This document shows, piece by piece, positions 1 to 7,669 of a DNA stretch of 64,000 nt; the first letter of the stretch is position 1, and the number at the start of each line of letters is the position of its first letter. Made by a program: the position numbers and the translations under genes. The notes under the pieces are model-generated. The model was not told the DNA's origin and ran no database searches. It was given only the letters and a program-made list of their open reading frames with translations. The stretch comes from an uncultured Lachnospiraceae bacterium. Lineage in GTDB: Bacteria > Bacillota > Clostridia > Lachnospirales > Lachnospiraceae. Where the stretch lies: assembly GCA_934317005.1 (NCBI GenBank), contig CAKREB010000012.1, forward strand, positions 1 to 64,000, read 5' to 3'.

Positions 1-509
1 CACGTATCGGTGACAACTATAATAATCCTTCTTTCGGATATGGCGGATATTGTCTGCCAAAGGATACCAAGCAGCTTTTGGCAAATTATGAGGATGTCCC
101 GCAGAACATGATGAGTGCTATCGTAGAATCAAACCGTACACGCAAAGATTATATTGCGGAGCGGGTACTGGAGCTTGCAGGAGCGTATGAGGCAAATGAT
201 GATTATGATGCAGCGAAAGAACATGAAGTTATCGTGGGAGTTTATCGTTTAACCATGAAGTCCAATTCGGATAACTTTAGACAATCTTCCATTCAGGGAG
301 TTATGAAACGGATCAAAGCGAAGGGCGCCACTGTGATTATTTATGAGCCAACTTTGGAAAATGGCAGCACTTTCTTTGGAAGCAAAGTGGTAAATGATCT
401 GGAACAGTTTAAGAAGGAGAGTCAGGTTATTTTGGCAAATCGCTACGATGCGTGCCTGGATGATGTGCAAGAGAAGGTATATACAAGGGACTTGTATCAG
501 AGGGATTAA
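1..509 (+). CDS. UDP-glucose 6-dehydrogenase, C-terminal part (5' end outside window)
   Basis: The reading frame is already open at the window edge (codons begin at base 3). It carries the dehydrogenase signature FGYGGYCLPKD at bases 36-68, whose cysteine is the catalytic nucleophile in the UDP-glucose/GDP-mannose dehydrogenase family. The family oxidises UDP-glucose to UDP-glucuronate with two NAD+, supplying uronic acid for surface polysaccharide. Only the end of the central domain and the C-terminal UDP-binding domain are present, about 168 codons of a usual 390-440. A TTG inside the frame at 78 is not the real start. The gene probably closes a surface-glycan locus lying to the left. The family call is secure; the exact hexose specificity is not. 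Confidence 0.85.
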   Translation, partial: RIGDNYNNPSFGYGGYCLPKDTKQLLANYEDVPQNMMSAIVESNRTRKDYIAERVLELAGAYEANDDYDAAKEHEVIVGVYRLTMKSNSDNFRQSSIQGVMKRIKAKGATVIIYEPTLENGSTFFGSKVVNDLEQFKKESQVILANRYDACLDDVQEKVYTRDLYQRD

Positions 510-831
510 AGATGAAATTGGTACATTTTGGAATGTAATTAATAGTAGGAGAGTGGAACTTATGAGAAAGAGTGATATCAAGGAACTATATTGCAGTTTT
601 AAAGAGATAAAAAAGGGAAAGGAAGGAGCAGGCTATACTGAATGGGTAGAGGACGTGAAATGAGAAACTTGCAGATGTGAAAAATATTCAGAATTTTCAG
701 AAAGGATTAGAATTGCGTGGGGGAGTTTATATATGGTAAAATGAGACGGATAGATATTATAGCGTCGTTTAAGTTCGATATACGGATTAGAATTATAAGC
801 AATCTTGTATTATAAAGAGAGGGAGAAAAAT
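510..831 (+). other. Intergenic stretch with one possible 33-codon ORF
   Basis: This 322-base gap marks the change from the glycan gene to the AT-rich accessory region. It contains a short frame at 561-663 (starting MRKSDIKELY) with a plausible AGGAG at 547-551, but I do not recognise it and it may be a gene remnant. No convincing promoter, terminator or structured RNA is visible. The sequence just before the next gene (821-831) supplies its ribosome binding site. Confidence 0.35.
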
Positions 832-2250
832 ATGGCGATGGAGGAGACACTTTTAGGATTTGTTGAATGCGAAGGGAAAAGTAGTCCATTTGTATGTGAA
901 AATGGACTGTTACAACTATTTCCTACATCAGAAGATGAGTGGAAGACAAATAGACAAGCGTTAATTAGAAAGCTTGGGAGTGAAAAAAATTGGTCTAAGG
1001 AAGAGTGGATTGGACAATCATTTATACATGGAAAATTACATGATGGAACTGCAATAGTCTTTTGTGTTTCAAATATGAGTTCAAATAATAATGGGTTTAA
1101 AAGCTTTTCTGTATCGTATGTAATGAAGTATAATAAAAGGGATTTAGAACCCGATAAGATACATGGAATTTTTGTTTCTGGTAGAGAAGTTAATTATTTT
1201 TATACATCAGCTAAAGCTTTTGAAACATCGTTTTTAGAAGCAGATAATGGTGTAAAAAAGGCAAATGTAAGTACAGGCATGCAGCAGAAGTGTGTGATAG
1301 GAAATTATAATTATAAAGGTTGTAAGATTACTGTGACTGCTGATATAGTTTCCAAGTTGGCTTGGAAATCAGATACACCATTAACTGCATATAGCAAATT
1401 GAACCTCTCTTTTTCAGAGGCAAAAAATATTGAATTCGTAATTGAAGTATATGAACATGTGTTGAAATTCTTTTATTATGTGTGTGGTAGAACCAATATA
1501 GCTTTGGATGATATAGGGATATATGGATTAGTGGGTGAAAAAGAAACGGAAGCAGGTGTTTTGAAATTTATAGAAGTTGATTGCAATGAAGAGAATGACA
1601 AAAAATGTTCAAAACAGATTATTAATTATGAATTATTGGGAGAATGCACAAAAATGATTTTGCAAGAGATAGCAAATGAAAAATTATACTTTGAGCATTA
1701 TTGTCCTTCTATAGAAGCAAAGAATTCTTATGGCATGGATAGGATAATTCTTAATTTTACAGCGTTTGAACGGGAAGAACGTAATATTTATCCTACAATG
1801 CAGATTCGTTCTAATGAGTATATGGAAGCAAAGGAAAAATCATTGGAAGTGTTAGAAAAATTAAAAACAGAATTAACAGGCAAGAGAAAGAAATATGTGA
1901 AAGGGTTTATTGCTTCTATATCAAAATCAGAAAACAAATACGCAGATCGAATGAAGAGCGCACTGATAGATTGTAAAGATATCTTAAAACCGTTTCTTAT
2001 GCATGATTACAACGAATATAGTGAACAGCATCTGGATGAGATGCTGGAAGAGATTTCTGATCGTATGAATGCTTTGAGAAATAATGTTGTTCATGGAAAT
2101 TTAGGGATGATAATAGAAGCGATAAACATAAGTGATTTTTTTACGTTGGAGAATTTGTTGTATGCAATGAGGTTAAAGAAAATGGGAATGAATATAATTT
2201 CAATTCAAAAATCAATTTGTAAAGTTAGAAATTATAATATTCATATTTAG
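832..2250 (+). CDS. ApeA-like HEPN-domain protein, putative anti-phage RNase
   Basis: A soluble protein of 472 residues when started at the ATG at 832, which has GAGGGAG just upstream; a TTG at 805 in the same frame is less likely. The long N-terminal half resembles the beta-rich ApeA N-terminal domain, including a motif near FTAFEREER in the middle of the protein. The last ~140 residues are helical and contain RNNVVH (residues 416-421), the R-x4-H ribonuclease motif of HEPN domains. HEPN proteins of this architecture act in abortive infection by cleaving RNA after phage sensing. The gene stands alone and is AT-rich compared with the housekeeping genes, which fits horizontal gain. The family call rests on my recognition of motifs and should be treated as probable; the trigger and RNA target are unknown. 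Confidence 0.6.
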   Translation: MAMEETLLGFVECEGKSSPFVCENGLLQLFPTSEDEWKTNRQALIRKLGSEKNWSKEEWIGQSFIHGKLHDGTAIVFCVSNMSSNNNGFKSFSVSYVMKYNKRDLEPDKIHGIFVSGREVNYFYTSAKAFETSFLEADNGVKKANVSTGMQQKCVIGNYNYKGCKITVTADIVSKLAWKSDTPLTAYSKLNLSFSEAKNIEFVIEVYEHVLKFFYYVCGRTNIALDDIGIYGLVGEKETEAGVLKFIEVDCNEENDKKCSKQIINYELLGECTKMILQEIANEKLYFEHYCPSIEAKNSYGMDRIILNFTAFEREERNIYPTMQIRSNEYMEAKEKSLEVLEKLKTELTGKRKKYVKGFIASISKSENKYADRMKSALIDCKDILKPFLMHDYNEYSEQHLDEMLEEISDRMNALRNNVVHGNLGMIIEAINISDFFTLENLLYAMRLKKMGMNIISIQKSICKVRNYNIHI

Positions 2251-2385
2251 GATAAAAATGTGCCAACAGGAACTGTAGATGTGCAAGATGTAAGCATGAA
2301 TGGTTACATCCATAAGTATCTCATATTTTCTAAAGAATAATTTACGTTATAATAAATAGAAAATATACGAAAGGAGTTGACAAAT

Positions 2386-2639
2386 ATGGCACAGGCAACT
2401 ATTTCTGCGCCAGTTGATAGTCTTGATAAAACTGCATTTGATTCTTTTTGCAAGAATGTAGGAATTAGTTCTTCTGCGGTAATAAATATGTTTATTAAAG
2501 CTGTTCTCCGTGAGCATCGTATTCCTTTTTAAATTAATAATGATCCATTTTATTTTGGGAGTAATATGGAATTTTTGAGAGAAGGCATTCAATTCTGGAA
2601 ATGGAGTTTTGCATGAGCTTATCGAGAAGAATGATTGAT
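2386..2639 (+). pseudogene. RelB/DinJ-family antitoxin, disrupted
   Basis: The frame starts at ATG 2386 behind AAGGAG (2371-2376), with a TATAAT at 2348-2353 further upstream. It encodes a DinJ/RelB-like ribbon-helix-helix start (MAQATIS, then INMF...VLREHRIPF) but stops at TAA 2530-2532, where the family normally has a glutamate. Past this stop the same frame continues with a family-like DPFYFGSNMEFLRE segment, then a one-base shift is needed near 2592 to read NSGNGVLHELIEKND before a TGA at 2637-2639. The final TGA overlaps the toxin ATG, as in intact RelB-YoeB operons. One nonsense change plus one frameshift mean only a 48-residue truncated product could be made, so the antitoxin is probably inactive. 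Confidence 0.75.
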
Positions 2640-2895
2640 GAACAAGAGTTGGTATGATAAAGCGTGGGACGAGTATCTTTTTTGGCAATCTGGAGATAAG
2701 AAAACTCTGAAATGAATCAATTAATTGATTAGAGATACAGAACGAGATCCTTTCAAGGGAATAGGAAAACCAGAGCTGCTTAAAAGTGAGTTGTCTGGCT
2801 TTTGGAGCAGACGGAAAGATGAAACGAAGTGTTTGGCTTATCATGTTAGTGGCAATCTGCTTGAAATTTTATCTTACAAAGGACATTATGAATAG
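2638..2895 (+). pseudogene. YoeB/Txe-family mRNA interferase toxin, disrupted by two stop codons
   Basis: Read in one frame from ATG 2638 to TAG 2893, this is a full-length YoeB/Txe homologue of 85 codons, carrying FWQSGDKKTLK, GFWSRR and the C-terminal KGHYE that includes the family's catalytic histidine-tyrosine. Two codons are now stops: TGA at 2713-2715, where arginine is usual, and TAA at 2722-2724, where lysine is usual. YoeB toxins cleave mRNA in the ribosome A site. Loss of both partners without an internal deletion suggests recent decay of a module that was once intact. Suppression of two stops in a row is unlikely. Confidence 0.8.
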
Positions 2896-3052
2896 TTAAA
2901 ATTCTGAGGGATGGGAAGTTTGAGCTATTCTATATATAGCAAGCACATCTAATAAAAAATTAGCGAATAATTGAAAAGGATATCGAGAAAAAATGTGTTA
3001 TAATGTTAAAAAGAACATATTTTTACTATTTAAGAGAAAGGGAAAACAGAAT

Positions 3053-3829
3053 ATGTGTATAGTTAATATTTTAAAGGCACTAGGGAATATCTTTCCTATA
3101 ATAACAATGATAGTGTCGTTTGTTGTATTTGAAATTAAATATTTATCGGCAAGCTCAATCGACAAGGCATTTATGACTAAGACAAAACAGTTTGCGTGTG
3201 AAGTTTGTGTATGTTTGCTATATGTATTTTTGTATTCTGTAGTGAATAGTTTGATTGTATTTTGTGCGGACAAAAATATAAATTGGCTAGGAGAAAAAGT
3301 AATAATGGGATTTCTTATTGGCCTTTGTGGGACTATATGTATGGCAGGAATCATACTTATGGTTATTACTTTTATCGAAAAAGTTCGAGATAAACTTAGA
3401 GAACAAGACTCCGTATGTACTATTATATGTGCCAGCATTATGATTGCATGTGGTATTCTAGATATAATATGGTTTCAATATTTTTGGGGGATTTATGAAA
3501 TTACTTTCAGAAATTGCATTATGATTATTGTGGCATCAGTTATACCAGCGATGTATTGGAGTTTGATAATCTATACATTAGAGTTTATCAATAATATCAA
3601 GGTGTATTTTTTTAAAGATGACCATGTTAAATATGAGATATTATATGCAAGTGATAGGAGAAATGTAGTGGTTCAATTTAAAGAAAATAATCAGGTTGGC
3701 AAAAATAATAGTATATATATACTGATGCCTAAGAAGGAACTGGTAAATAAAAAAATATATATTGAGAGAGATGTAGATTTAAGAGAAAATATTTCCAATA
3801 ACCAACAGATTGACAGCAGTGAACAATAA
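3053..3829 (+). CDS. Unrecognised multi-pass membrane protein
   Basis: A 258-residue protein when started at ATG 3053, which has AGAAAGGG about ten bases upstream; an ATG at 2993 in the same frame would add 20 residues. Hydrophobic segments near residues 11-30, 49-72, 83-108, 121-146 and 153-178 suggest five membrane helices. A polar tail of about 80 residues is predicted to be cytoplasmic. I recognise no family. The gene is AT-rich and is bracketed by two related relics of a toxin-antitoxin module, so it may have been carried in, or captured, between duplicated sequences. A role as a defence-associated or toxin-related membrane effector is possible but unsupported. Confidence 0.55.
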   Translation: MCIVNILKALGNIFPIITMIVSFVVFEIKYLSASSIDKAFMTKTKQFACEVCVCLLYVFLYSVVNSLIVFCADKNINWLGEKVIMGFLIGLCGTICMAGIILMVITFIEKVRDKLREQDSVCTIICASIMIACGILDIIWFQYFWGIYEITFRNCIMIIVASVIPAMYWSLIIYTLEFINNIKVYFFKDDHVKYEILYASDRRNVVVQFKENNQVGKNNSIYILMPKKELVNKKIYIERDVDLRENISNNQQIDSSEQ

Positions 3830-3898
3830 AACTGCAGCTTACGGAAATATTTATTGGAATAGGGATTATCTTTCGCAATTGATAAAACAAAAAGTAAT

Positions 3899-4045
3899 CT
3901 TTGAGAGAAAATTTTCAGGCGTTCAATTCTGGGAATGGGGTTTTGCATGAGCTTATTGAGGAGGTACTATGAATAGTTCAAATTTTTTGGATGGGAAGCT
4001 TGAACGATTCAGCATATAGTAAGCAGATCTAACAAAAAAATAACG
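3899..4045 (+). repeat. Second, deleted relic of the RelB-YoeB module
   Basis: Bases 3899-3970 closely resemble the antitoxin 3' end at 2574-2639, and one frame still reads NSGNGVLHELIEE before a stop. The sequence then jumps straight to a copy of the region that follows the toxin stop at 2886-2970: both carry GAATAGTT, then GATGGGAAG and TATAG-AAGCA. Nearly the whole YoeB body has been deleted here. The two copies flank the membrane-protein gene as direct repeats about 1.1-1.3 kb apart. Confidence 0.65.
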
Positions 4046-4105
4046 CTATATCATACAAAATCACGAAAGGTAGAAAGATTTTGCATGATATAGCGTTATT
4101 TTTTA
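4034..4105. repeat. Long inverted repeat, hairpin with A/T-rich ends
   Basis: Left arm 4034-4062 and right arm 4077-4105 are inverted copies over about 28 bases with a single mismatch, around a 14-base loop. The core of each arm is TAACGCTATATCAT or its complement, with A-run and T-run at the ends. It could act as a terminator on both strands, or be the remnant of a small palindromic element. No gene lies within it. The remainder of the 3830-4371 gap holds the toxin-antitoxin relic upstream and, downstream, nothing I can identify. Confidence 0.6.
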
Positions 4106-4371
4106 GCATAATGTATATTTTGGACGAAATATTTTGTAACATATGTTGATTGAAAATTGAAATTGCATGGGTTATAATAACCATCATCTTATAAACTTCA
4201 ATAATCTTAAAAATTCCAAAATGATTGATAAGTTACGTTATTCTTGAAGTGTAAACTTTGTATAACACTTGTGTATGCAGTGCTATCAGCAGTAAAATTG
4301 GACACGAATTTTCTGTGCTGGCAGTTGCGGGTACAAGAGTGAGATGCTAAAATATAGGAAGAAGGTGGCAG

Positions 4372-5204
4372 ATGTCCGAAAGAGTAAAAGAAATCGTAAA
4401 AAAATTAACGGCCATGGATGATATATTTTTTTATAAGCTGGCGAAGGATAAAGACTTTTGCGAAGAAATGGTCCAGGTGATTTTACAAAATGACAAGATA
4501 CATTTGTTAGAGTGTACACCACAGTATGCTTTGAAAAATATCAAGGGGCGTTCCGTGATATTAGATTTGAAATGTGTGGATGAAAAAATAGGATCATAAA
4601 TGTAGAGGTGCAGAAGAAGGATAATGACGACCATCAGAAGAGAGTACGCTACAATATAGCAAATATTGATACGGCAGAGTCGGAGAAGGGAATCAAATTT
4701 GAAGAGTTAAATGACGTATATGTTATCTATATTTCAAAGTTTGATGTGTTCGGAAAAGGGAAAACAGTATATCATGTTCGCCGGGTTCTTGAAGAGACGC
4801 AGGATATTGTAGAGAATGGAACACATGAGATATATGTCAATACAAAAATAGATGATGGAACGGAGATTGCAAAATATATGCAATTATTATCCAGTGAAGT
4901 AGTCGCTGCAGAGGGAAATTTTTCGGGATCCCGAAAGGCAATCAGAGGGATAAAAGTCGGAGAGGAGGATGAGATAATGTGTGATTTGGTAGAAGAATAT
5001 GCGAGGGAATATGCAAAAGAACATGCGAAAGAATACGCAAAGGAATATGCAAAAGAATATGCTGATGAACAGAAGATTCAGTTAATGGTAGAATGTTATT
5101 TGGCGGGTGGCATTTCTTTAGATCTGATATTGCAGAAGCTGGATCTGACACTGGAGCAGTTTACGGAGTATGTGCAAAAATATAAGGAGCAGGAAAATAT
5201 CTAG
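4372..5204 (+). pseudogene. Rpn-family PD-(D/E)XK nuclease, frameshifted
   Basis: Two consecutive frames together encode one Rpn/transposase_31-like protein. The first (4372-4599) contributes the N-terminal region and LDLKC; the second continues with INVEVQKKDNDDHQKRVRY, carrying the ExQ part of the PD-(D/E)XK catalytic core. They join if one A is restored in the A6 run at 4583-4588, giving a D-E-K-N-R-I-I-N-V-E reading. The C-terminal part has a stretch of four-residue E-Y-A-K repeats and a helical tail. Rpn proteins promote recombination and have been linked to phage defence. As it stands the product stops after 75 residues. A6 is short for efficient transcriptional slippage, so a pseudogene is more likely than programmed frameshifting. 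Confidence 0.7.
4995..5066 (+). repeat. 12-bp coding tandem repeat in the Rpn gene (6 units)
   Basis: Six imperfect 12-base units encode EYAR, EYAK, EHAK, EYAK, EYAK and EYAD. The duplicated 3' end at 6062-6307 has only EYAR and EYAD. The 48-base difference between the copies is therefore a change in unit number, as expected for slipped-strand variation. Confidence 0.8.
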
Positions 5205-5248
5205 CATTGATATGAGTAGAACGAAAACAAAAAATAGTCAGAATTGTC

Positions 5249-5277
5249 TTGACAATATGTTGAATACAACATACTAT
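5249..5277 (+). promoter_or_regulatory. Promoter with internal palindromic operator for the HigBA-type module
   Basis: TTGACA (5249-5254) and TACTAT (5272-5277) are separated by 17 bases. A perfect palindrome, TATGTTG-AATA-CAACATA at 5256-5273, fills the spacer and touches the -10 box. Its place suits autorepression by the downstream helix-turn-helix antitoxin, which is the usual control for such modules. The operator role is inferred. Confidence 0.75.
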
Positions 5278-5297
5278 GATTATAAGGAGAAAGGGGC

Positions 5298-5660
5298 ATG
5301 CTAATGTACGAAATCATTTTATATGATACAGAAGATGGAAGATGCCCTGTGCAGGAATTATTGGATTCTTTGGAACCTAAACTATTGGCAAAGACATTGC
5401 GAACCATTGAATTGTTGGAAACGAACGGTCCCATGCTTCGTGAGCCGTATTCAAAACCCTTGGAACAAGGACTATTTGAACTTCGTACTAAGCAGGGATC
5501 AGATATTACAAGAGTTCTATATTTCTTTATTGTAGGTAAGAAAGTAGTGTTGACAAACGGGTTTGTAAAAAAATCTCAGAGAATACCAAAAGCAGAAAAG
5601 AAATTGGCAAGGAAATATAAAGCAGATTATGAACGGAGGTATGGCAATGAGCAGCTATGA
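5298..5660 (+). CDS. RelE/ParE-superfamily toxin, HigB/Gp49-like
   Basis: A 120-residue basic protein of the phage-derived Gp49-like/HigB family: it has the PVQELLDSL start, PYSKPLEQGLFELR and the ITRVLYFF...VLTNGFVKK beta-strand core seen in these mRNA interferases. Length is normal for the family and no break is seen. The start at 5298 sits eight bases after AAGGAG (5284-5289); an ATG at 5304 is a possible alternative. It is the first gene of a two-gene operon and its end overlaps the antitoxin start. Toxin-first order is typical of HigBA. The specific name is assigned by similarity of order and motifs; the RNA target is not determinable from sequence. Confidence 0.75.
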   Translation: MLMYEIILYDTEDGRCPVQELLDSLEPKLLAKTLRTIELLETNGPMLREPYSKPLEQGLFELRTKQGSDITRVLYFFIVGKKVVLTNGFVKKSQRIPKAEKKLARKYKADYERRYGNEQL

Positions 5661-5943
5661 AGATTATAAAAAAAGAGCATTGCAGAATCCGGAGGTTAAA
5701 GCAGAGTATGATGCATTGCAGCCGGAATATGATATTATCCAGGCGATGATTGATGCAAGAGTACAGCAGAATATGACACAGAAAGATTTATCAGCCAAAA
5801 CTGGAATTACACAGGCAGATATAAGTCGAATTGAAAATGGAACAAGAAATCCCAGTCTTGCTATGGTGAAAAAACTTGCACAGGGATTAGGGATGCAGTT
5901 AAAACTAGAATTTATTCCAATATCGACAAAAAATAAAATGTAA
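5647..5943 (+). CDS. HTH XRE-family antitoxin, HigA-like
   Basis: A 98-residue protein with an XRE helix-turn-helix at about residues 37-90 (MTQKDLSAKTGITQADISRIE, then RNPSLAMVKKLAQGLG). I chose ATG 5647 because GGAGGT (5635-5640) lies six bases upstream; ATGs at 5629 and 5641 are in frame but lie before or too close to that site. It overlaps the toxin gene by 14 bases, implying translational coupling. It should neutralise the toxin and bind the palindrome within the promoter at 5256-5273. Both genes look intact, unlike the other toxin-antitoxin remains nearby. Confidence 0.8.
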   Translation: MSSYEDYKKRALQNPEVKAEYDALQPEYDIIQAMIDARVQQNMTQKDLSAKTGITQADISRIENGTRNPSLAMVKKLAQGLGMQLKLEFIPISTKNKM

Positions 5944-6061
5944 ACAATACGAAATAGGAACTGCAGTTTATACAATCACAACTGGCAGATGCAAGCAAAG
6001 AAGCTGTTTGGAAAAAATGTGCTGGAATTTTCTGTACCGGAGATATCAGGAATTCTCTATT

Positions 6062-6307
6062 AAAGGAAATTTTTCAAGATCCCGAAAGGCAATCCGTGGG
6101 ATAAAAATCGGAGAGGAGGATGAGACAATGTGTGATTTGGTAGAAGAATATGCGAGGGAATATGCTGATGAACAGAAGATTGAATTAATGGTAGAATGTT
6201 ATTTAGCAGGTGGCATTTCTTTAGATCTGATATTGCAGAAGCTGGATCTGACACAGGAGCAGTTTATGGAGTATGTGAAAAAATATAAGGAGCAGGCAGA
6301 GTCATAG
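6062..6307 (+). pseudogene. Duplicated 3' fragment of the Rpn-type gene
   Basis: From GGAAATTTTTC at 6064 this repeats the last part of the Rpn gene (4914-5204) with few changes, including SRKAIRGIK, MCDLVEEYA and the tail LAGGISLDLILQKLDLT. It lacks four of the six 12-base repeat units. No catalytic region precedes it; the open frame upstream (from a TTG at 6008) is unrelated to Rpn. The duplication places direct repeats on both sides of the HigBA-type module, so the module may have entered by, or could be lost through, recombination between them. Confidence 0.75.
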
Positions 6308-6338
6308 TTATTGTTGGAGAAAACAGCTTTTAACATAT

Positions 6339-6650
6339 TTGGTTAATCCTCAATATATAAAATATTTGTCACAATATCAGGAACATATATTTATCTCGGA
6401 TGGAGATAAGTCGAACAGAAAGTATGTAGGTATTGTTTTACAAATAAAAGAATTAAAATATTTTGCACCATTATCTTCGTTTAAACCAAAAAGCAGGAAA
6501 ATGAAGGAGTCAGTAGATTTTATTAAAATTGGCAATTACGCAGTTATCAATATGAATAACATGGTATCAATTCCAGAAAGAGAATGTCATTTGGTAGAGA
6601 TAAATGGTATAAAAGATCAGCAGTATAAACTTTTGATGCAAACAATATAA
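6339..6650 (+). pseudogene. ToxN/AbiQ-like type III toxin, truncated
   Basis: The translation matches the N-terminal two thirds of ToxN/AbiQ endoribonucleases: YIKYLSQYQ, KYVGIVLQI, KYFAPLSSFKPK, a lysine-serine stretch, then INMNNMVSIP and a YKLLMQTI end. Family members are about 160-180 residues, while this frame ends after 103, losing the C-terminal helices. There is no ATG; only a TTG at 6339 is available, without a good ribosome binding site, and the frame runs on from the preceding Rpn fragment. I see no array of ~36-base ToxI antitoxin repeats upstream, which an active type III system needs. It is therefore most likely a relic, although a shortened product cannot be excluded. Confidence 0.6.
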
Positions 6651-6741
6651 TGGATGACCTTTTCTTATCATGTTTTTTAAGAAAGCAAGCACTTGCAGGG
6701 GGGTTAAGCAGAACAGCGTTGTATGATCTGGAGGATTACAA

Positions 6742-7668
6742 ATGGAAGAAAATAGAATGTATGAGCAAAAAGATGTGGAAGCACAGAAGGTATATGATTA
6801 TGCACAAAGTGCTAATTCTTTATTTCATTTTATGAAGGAATACCGTTTTTTGAAGGAAATCTTGCTACACCGGGCAATCGTGCCAAGGTTTTATGTGGAA
6901 GATATGGAATATCTGGACTTAGATTTGATGGGACATCATTTTCAAGAGATAGCAGTGCTGCAGAAGTGCTTTTGTGATATTCCGTTTCATCAGATTTCTA
7001 ATATTGCAAGGACGGATCGGTTTGACAAAGAAAAACGGATACAAGAACAGAAGGATCAGCAGGATTATTATTGTCATACGGATATCTATGGGGAATATGG
7101 GATTGCTTTTTCGAAGGAATGGGCAGAATCCCATGATGTTCAACCGGTGCATTATATTAATGAAAAAACGGGGTTTTGCCGGAACTTTACACAGGCAATC
7201 CGGCTGGCTTTTGAGGCAGATGAGTTGGATGAAGGGATTGCGGATAGTTTTCTGCAGCAGTTAGCGTTTATGAAACCGTTAAAGGGATGGATGCCAGTGA
7301 AAGATGGTTATGTTTACAAAAATTTTCATGATGAACGGGAATGGAGGTATGTACCTGAAAAAGGACAGGAAGAGATTGATCCGGTGATTGCCAATCCCAA
7401 TATCTGTTCTACCAGGGGACAGCTGGATTGGATGAGTGACAGCTTGAAACAGTCGGTATATCAGGACTTGTGGCTTCGTTATGAGTATGATGACATTGCG
7501 TATCTGATCGTGCCGGATAATTTTGCAAGGCAGCAGTTGATAGAAACCATCATGGAAATTCCCAAGGAAATGTTTCAAAGCCCGGAGGAGGAGAGCAGTG
7601 CTTTGAGACAGCGGCTTACGTTGGTCAGTAAGATTGTGGTGTTGAATCAGATCAGGAAGGATTTTTAA
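6742..7668 (+). CDS. AbiGi-like abortive-infection protein (putative antitoxin)
   Basis: A 308-residue soluble protein, started at ATG 6742 behind GGAGG. Motifs include CFCDIPFHQI (about 79-88), YGEYGIAFSKEWA, a following PVHYINE and the strongly conserved-looking NFHDEREWRYVP near residues 195-206. This order resembles the AbiGi family, the antitoxin half of the lactococcal AbiG system and related type IV pairs. The next gene starts one base after its stop, so the two are co-transcribed and probably coupled. The position among other phage-defence remains supports the role. The assignment is from motif memory; biochemical activity of the family is not well defined, so a more general defence-associated protein is the alternative. 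Confidence 0.6.
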   Translation: MEENRMYEQKDVEAQKVYDYAQSANSLFHFMKEYRFLKEILLHRAIVPRFYVEDMEYLDLDLMGHHFQEIAVLQKCFCDIPFHQISNIARTDRFDKEKRIQEQKDQQDYYCHTDIYGEYGIAFSKEWAESHDVQPVHYINEKTGFCRNFTQAIRLAFEADELDEGIADSFLQQLAFMKPLKGWMPVKDGYVYKNFHDEREWRYVPEKGQEEIDPVIANPNICSTRGQLDWMSDSLKQSVYQDLWLRYEYDDIAYLIVPDNFARQQLIETIMEIPKEMFQSPEEESSALRQRLTLVSKIVVLNQIRKDF

Positions 7669-7669
7669 T

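Noticed and set aside
4583..4588. Possible programmed -1 frameshift in the Rpn gene
   Set aside because: The run has only six As, does not form a standard X-XXY-YYZ heptamer in the reading frame, and has no stimulatory structure that I can see just downstream. Loss of one base explains it better.
4995..5066. Short regular repeats as a CRISPR array
   Set aside because: Units are 12 bases, contiguous, and in a coding frame. There are no spacers and no cas genes.
6650..6835. Small open frame between the ToxN-like fragment and the AbiGi-like gene
   Set aside because: It has no good ribosome binding site, overlaps the AbiGi start in another frame, and matches nothing I recognise.
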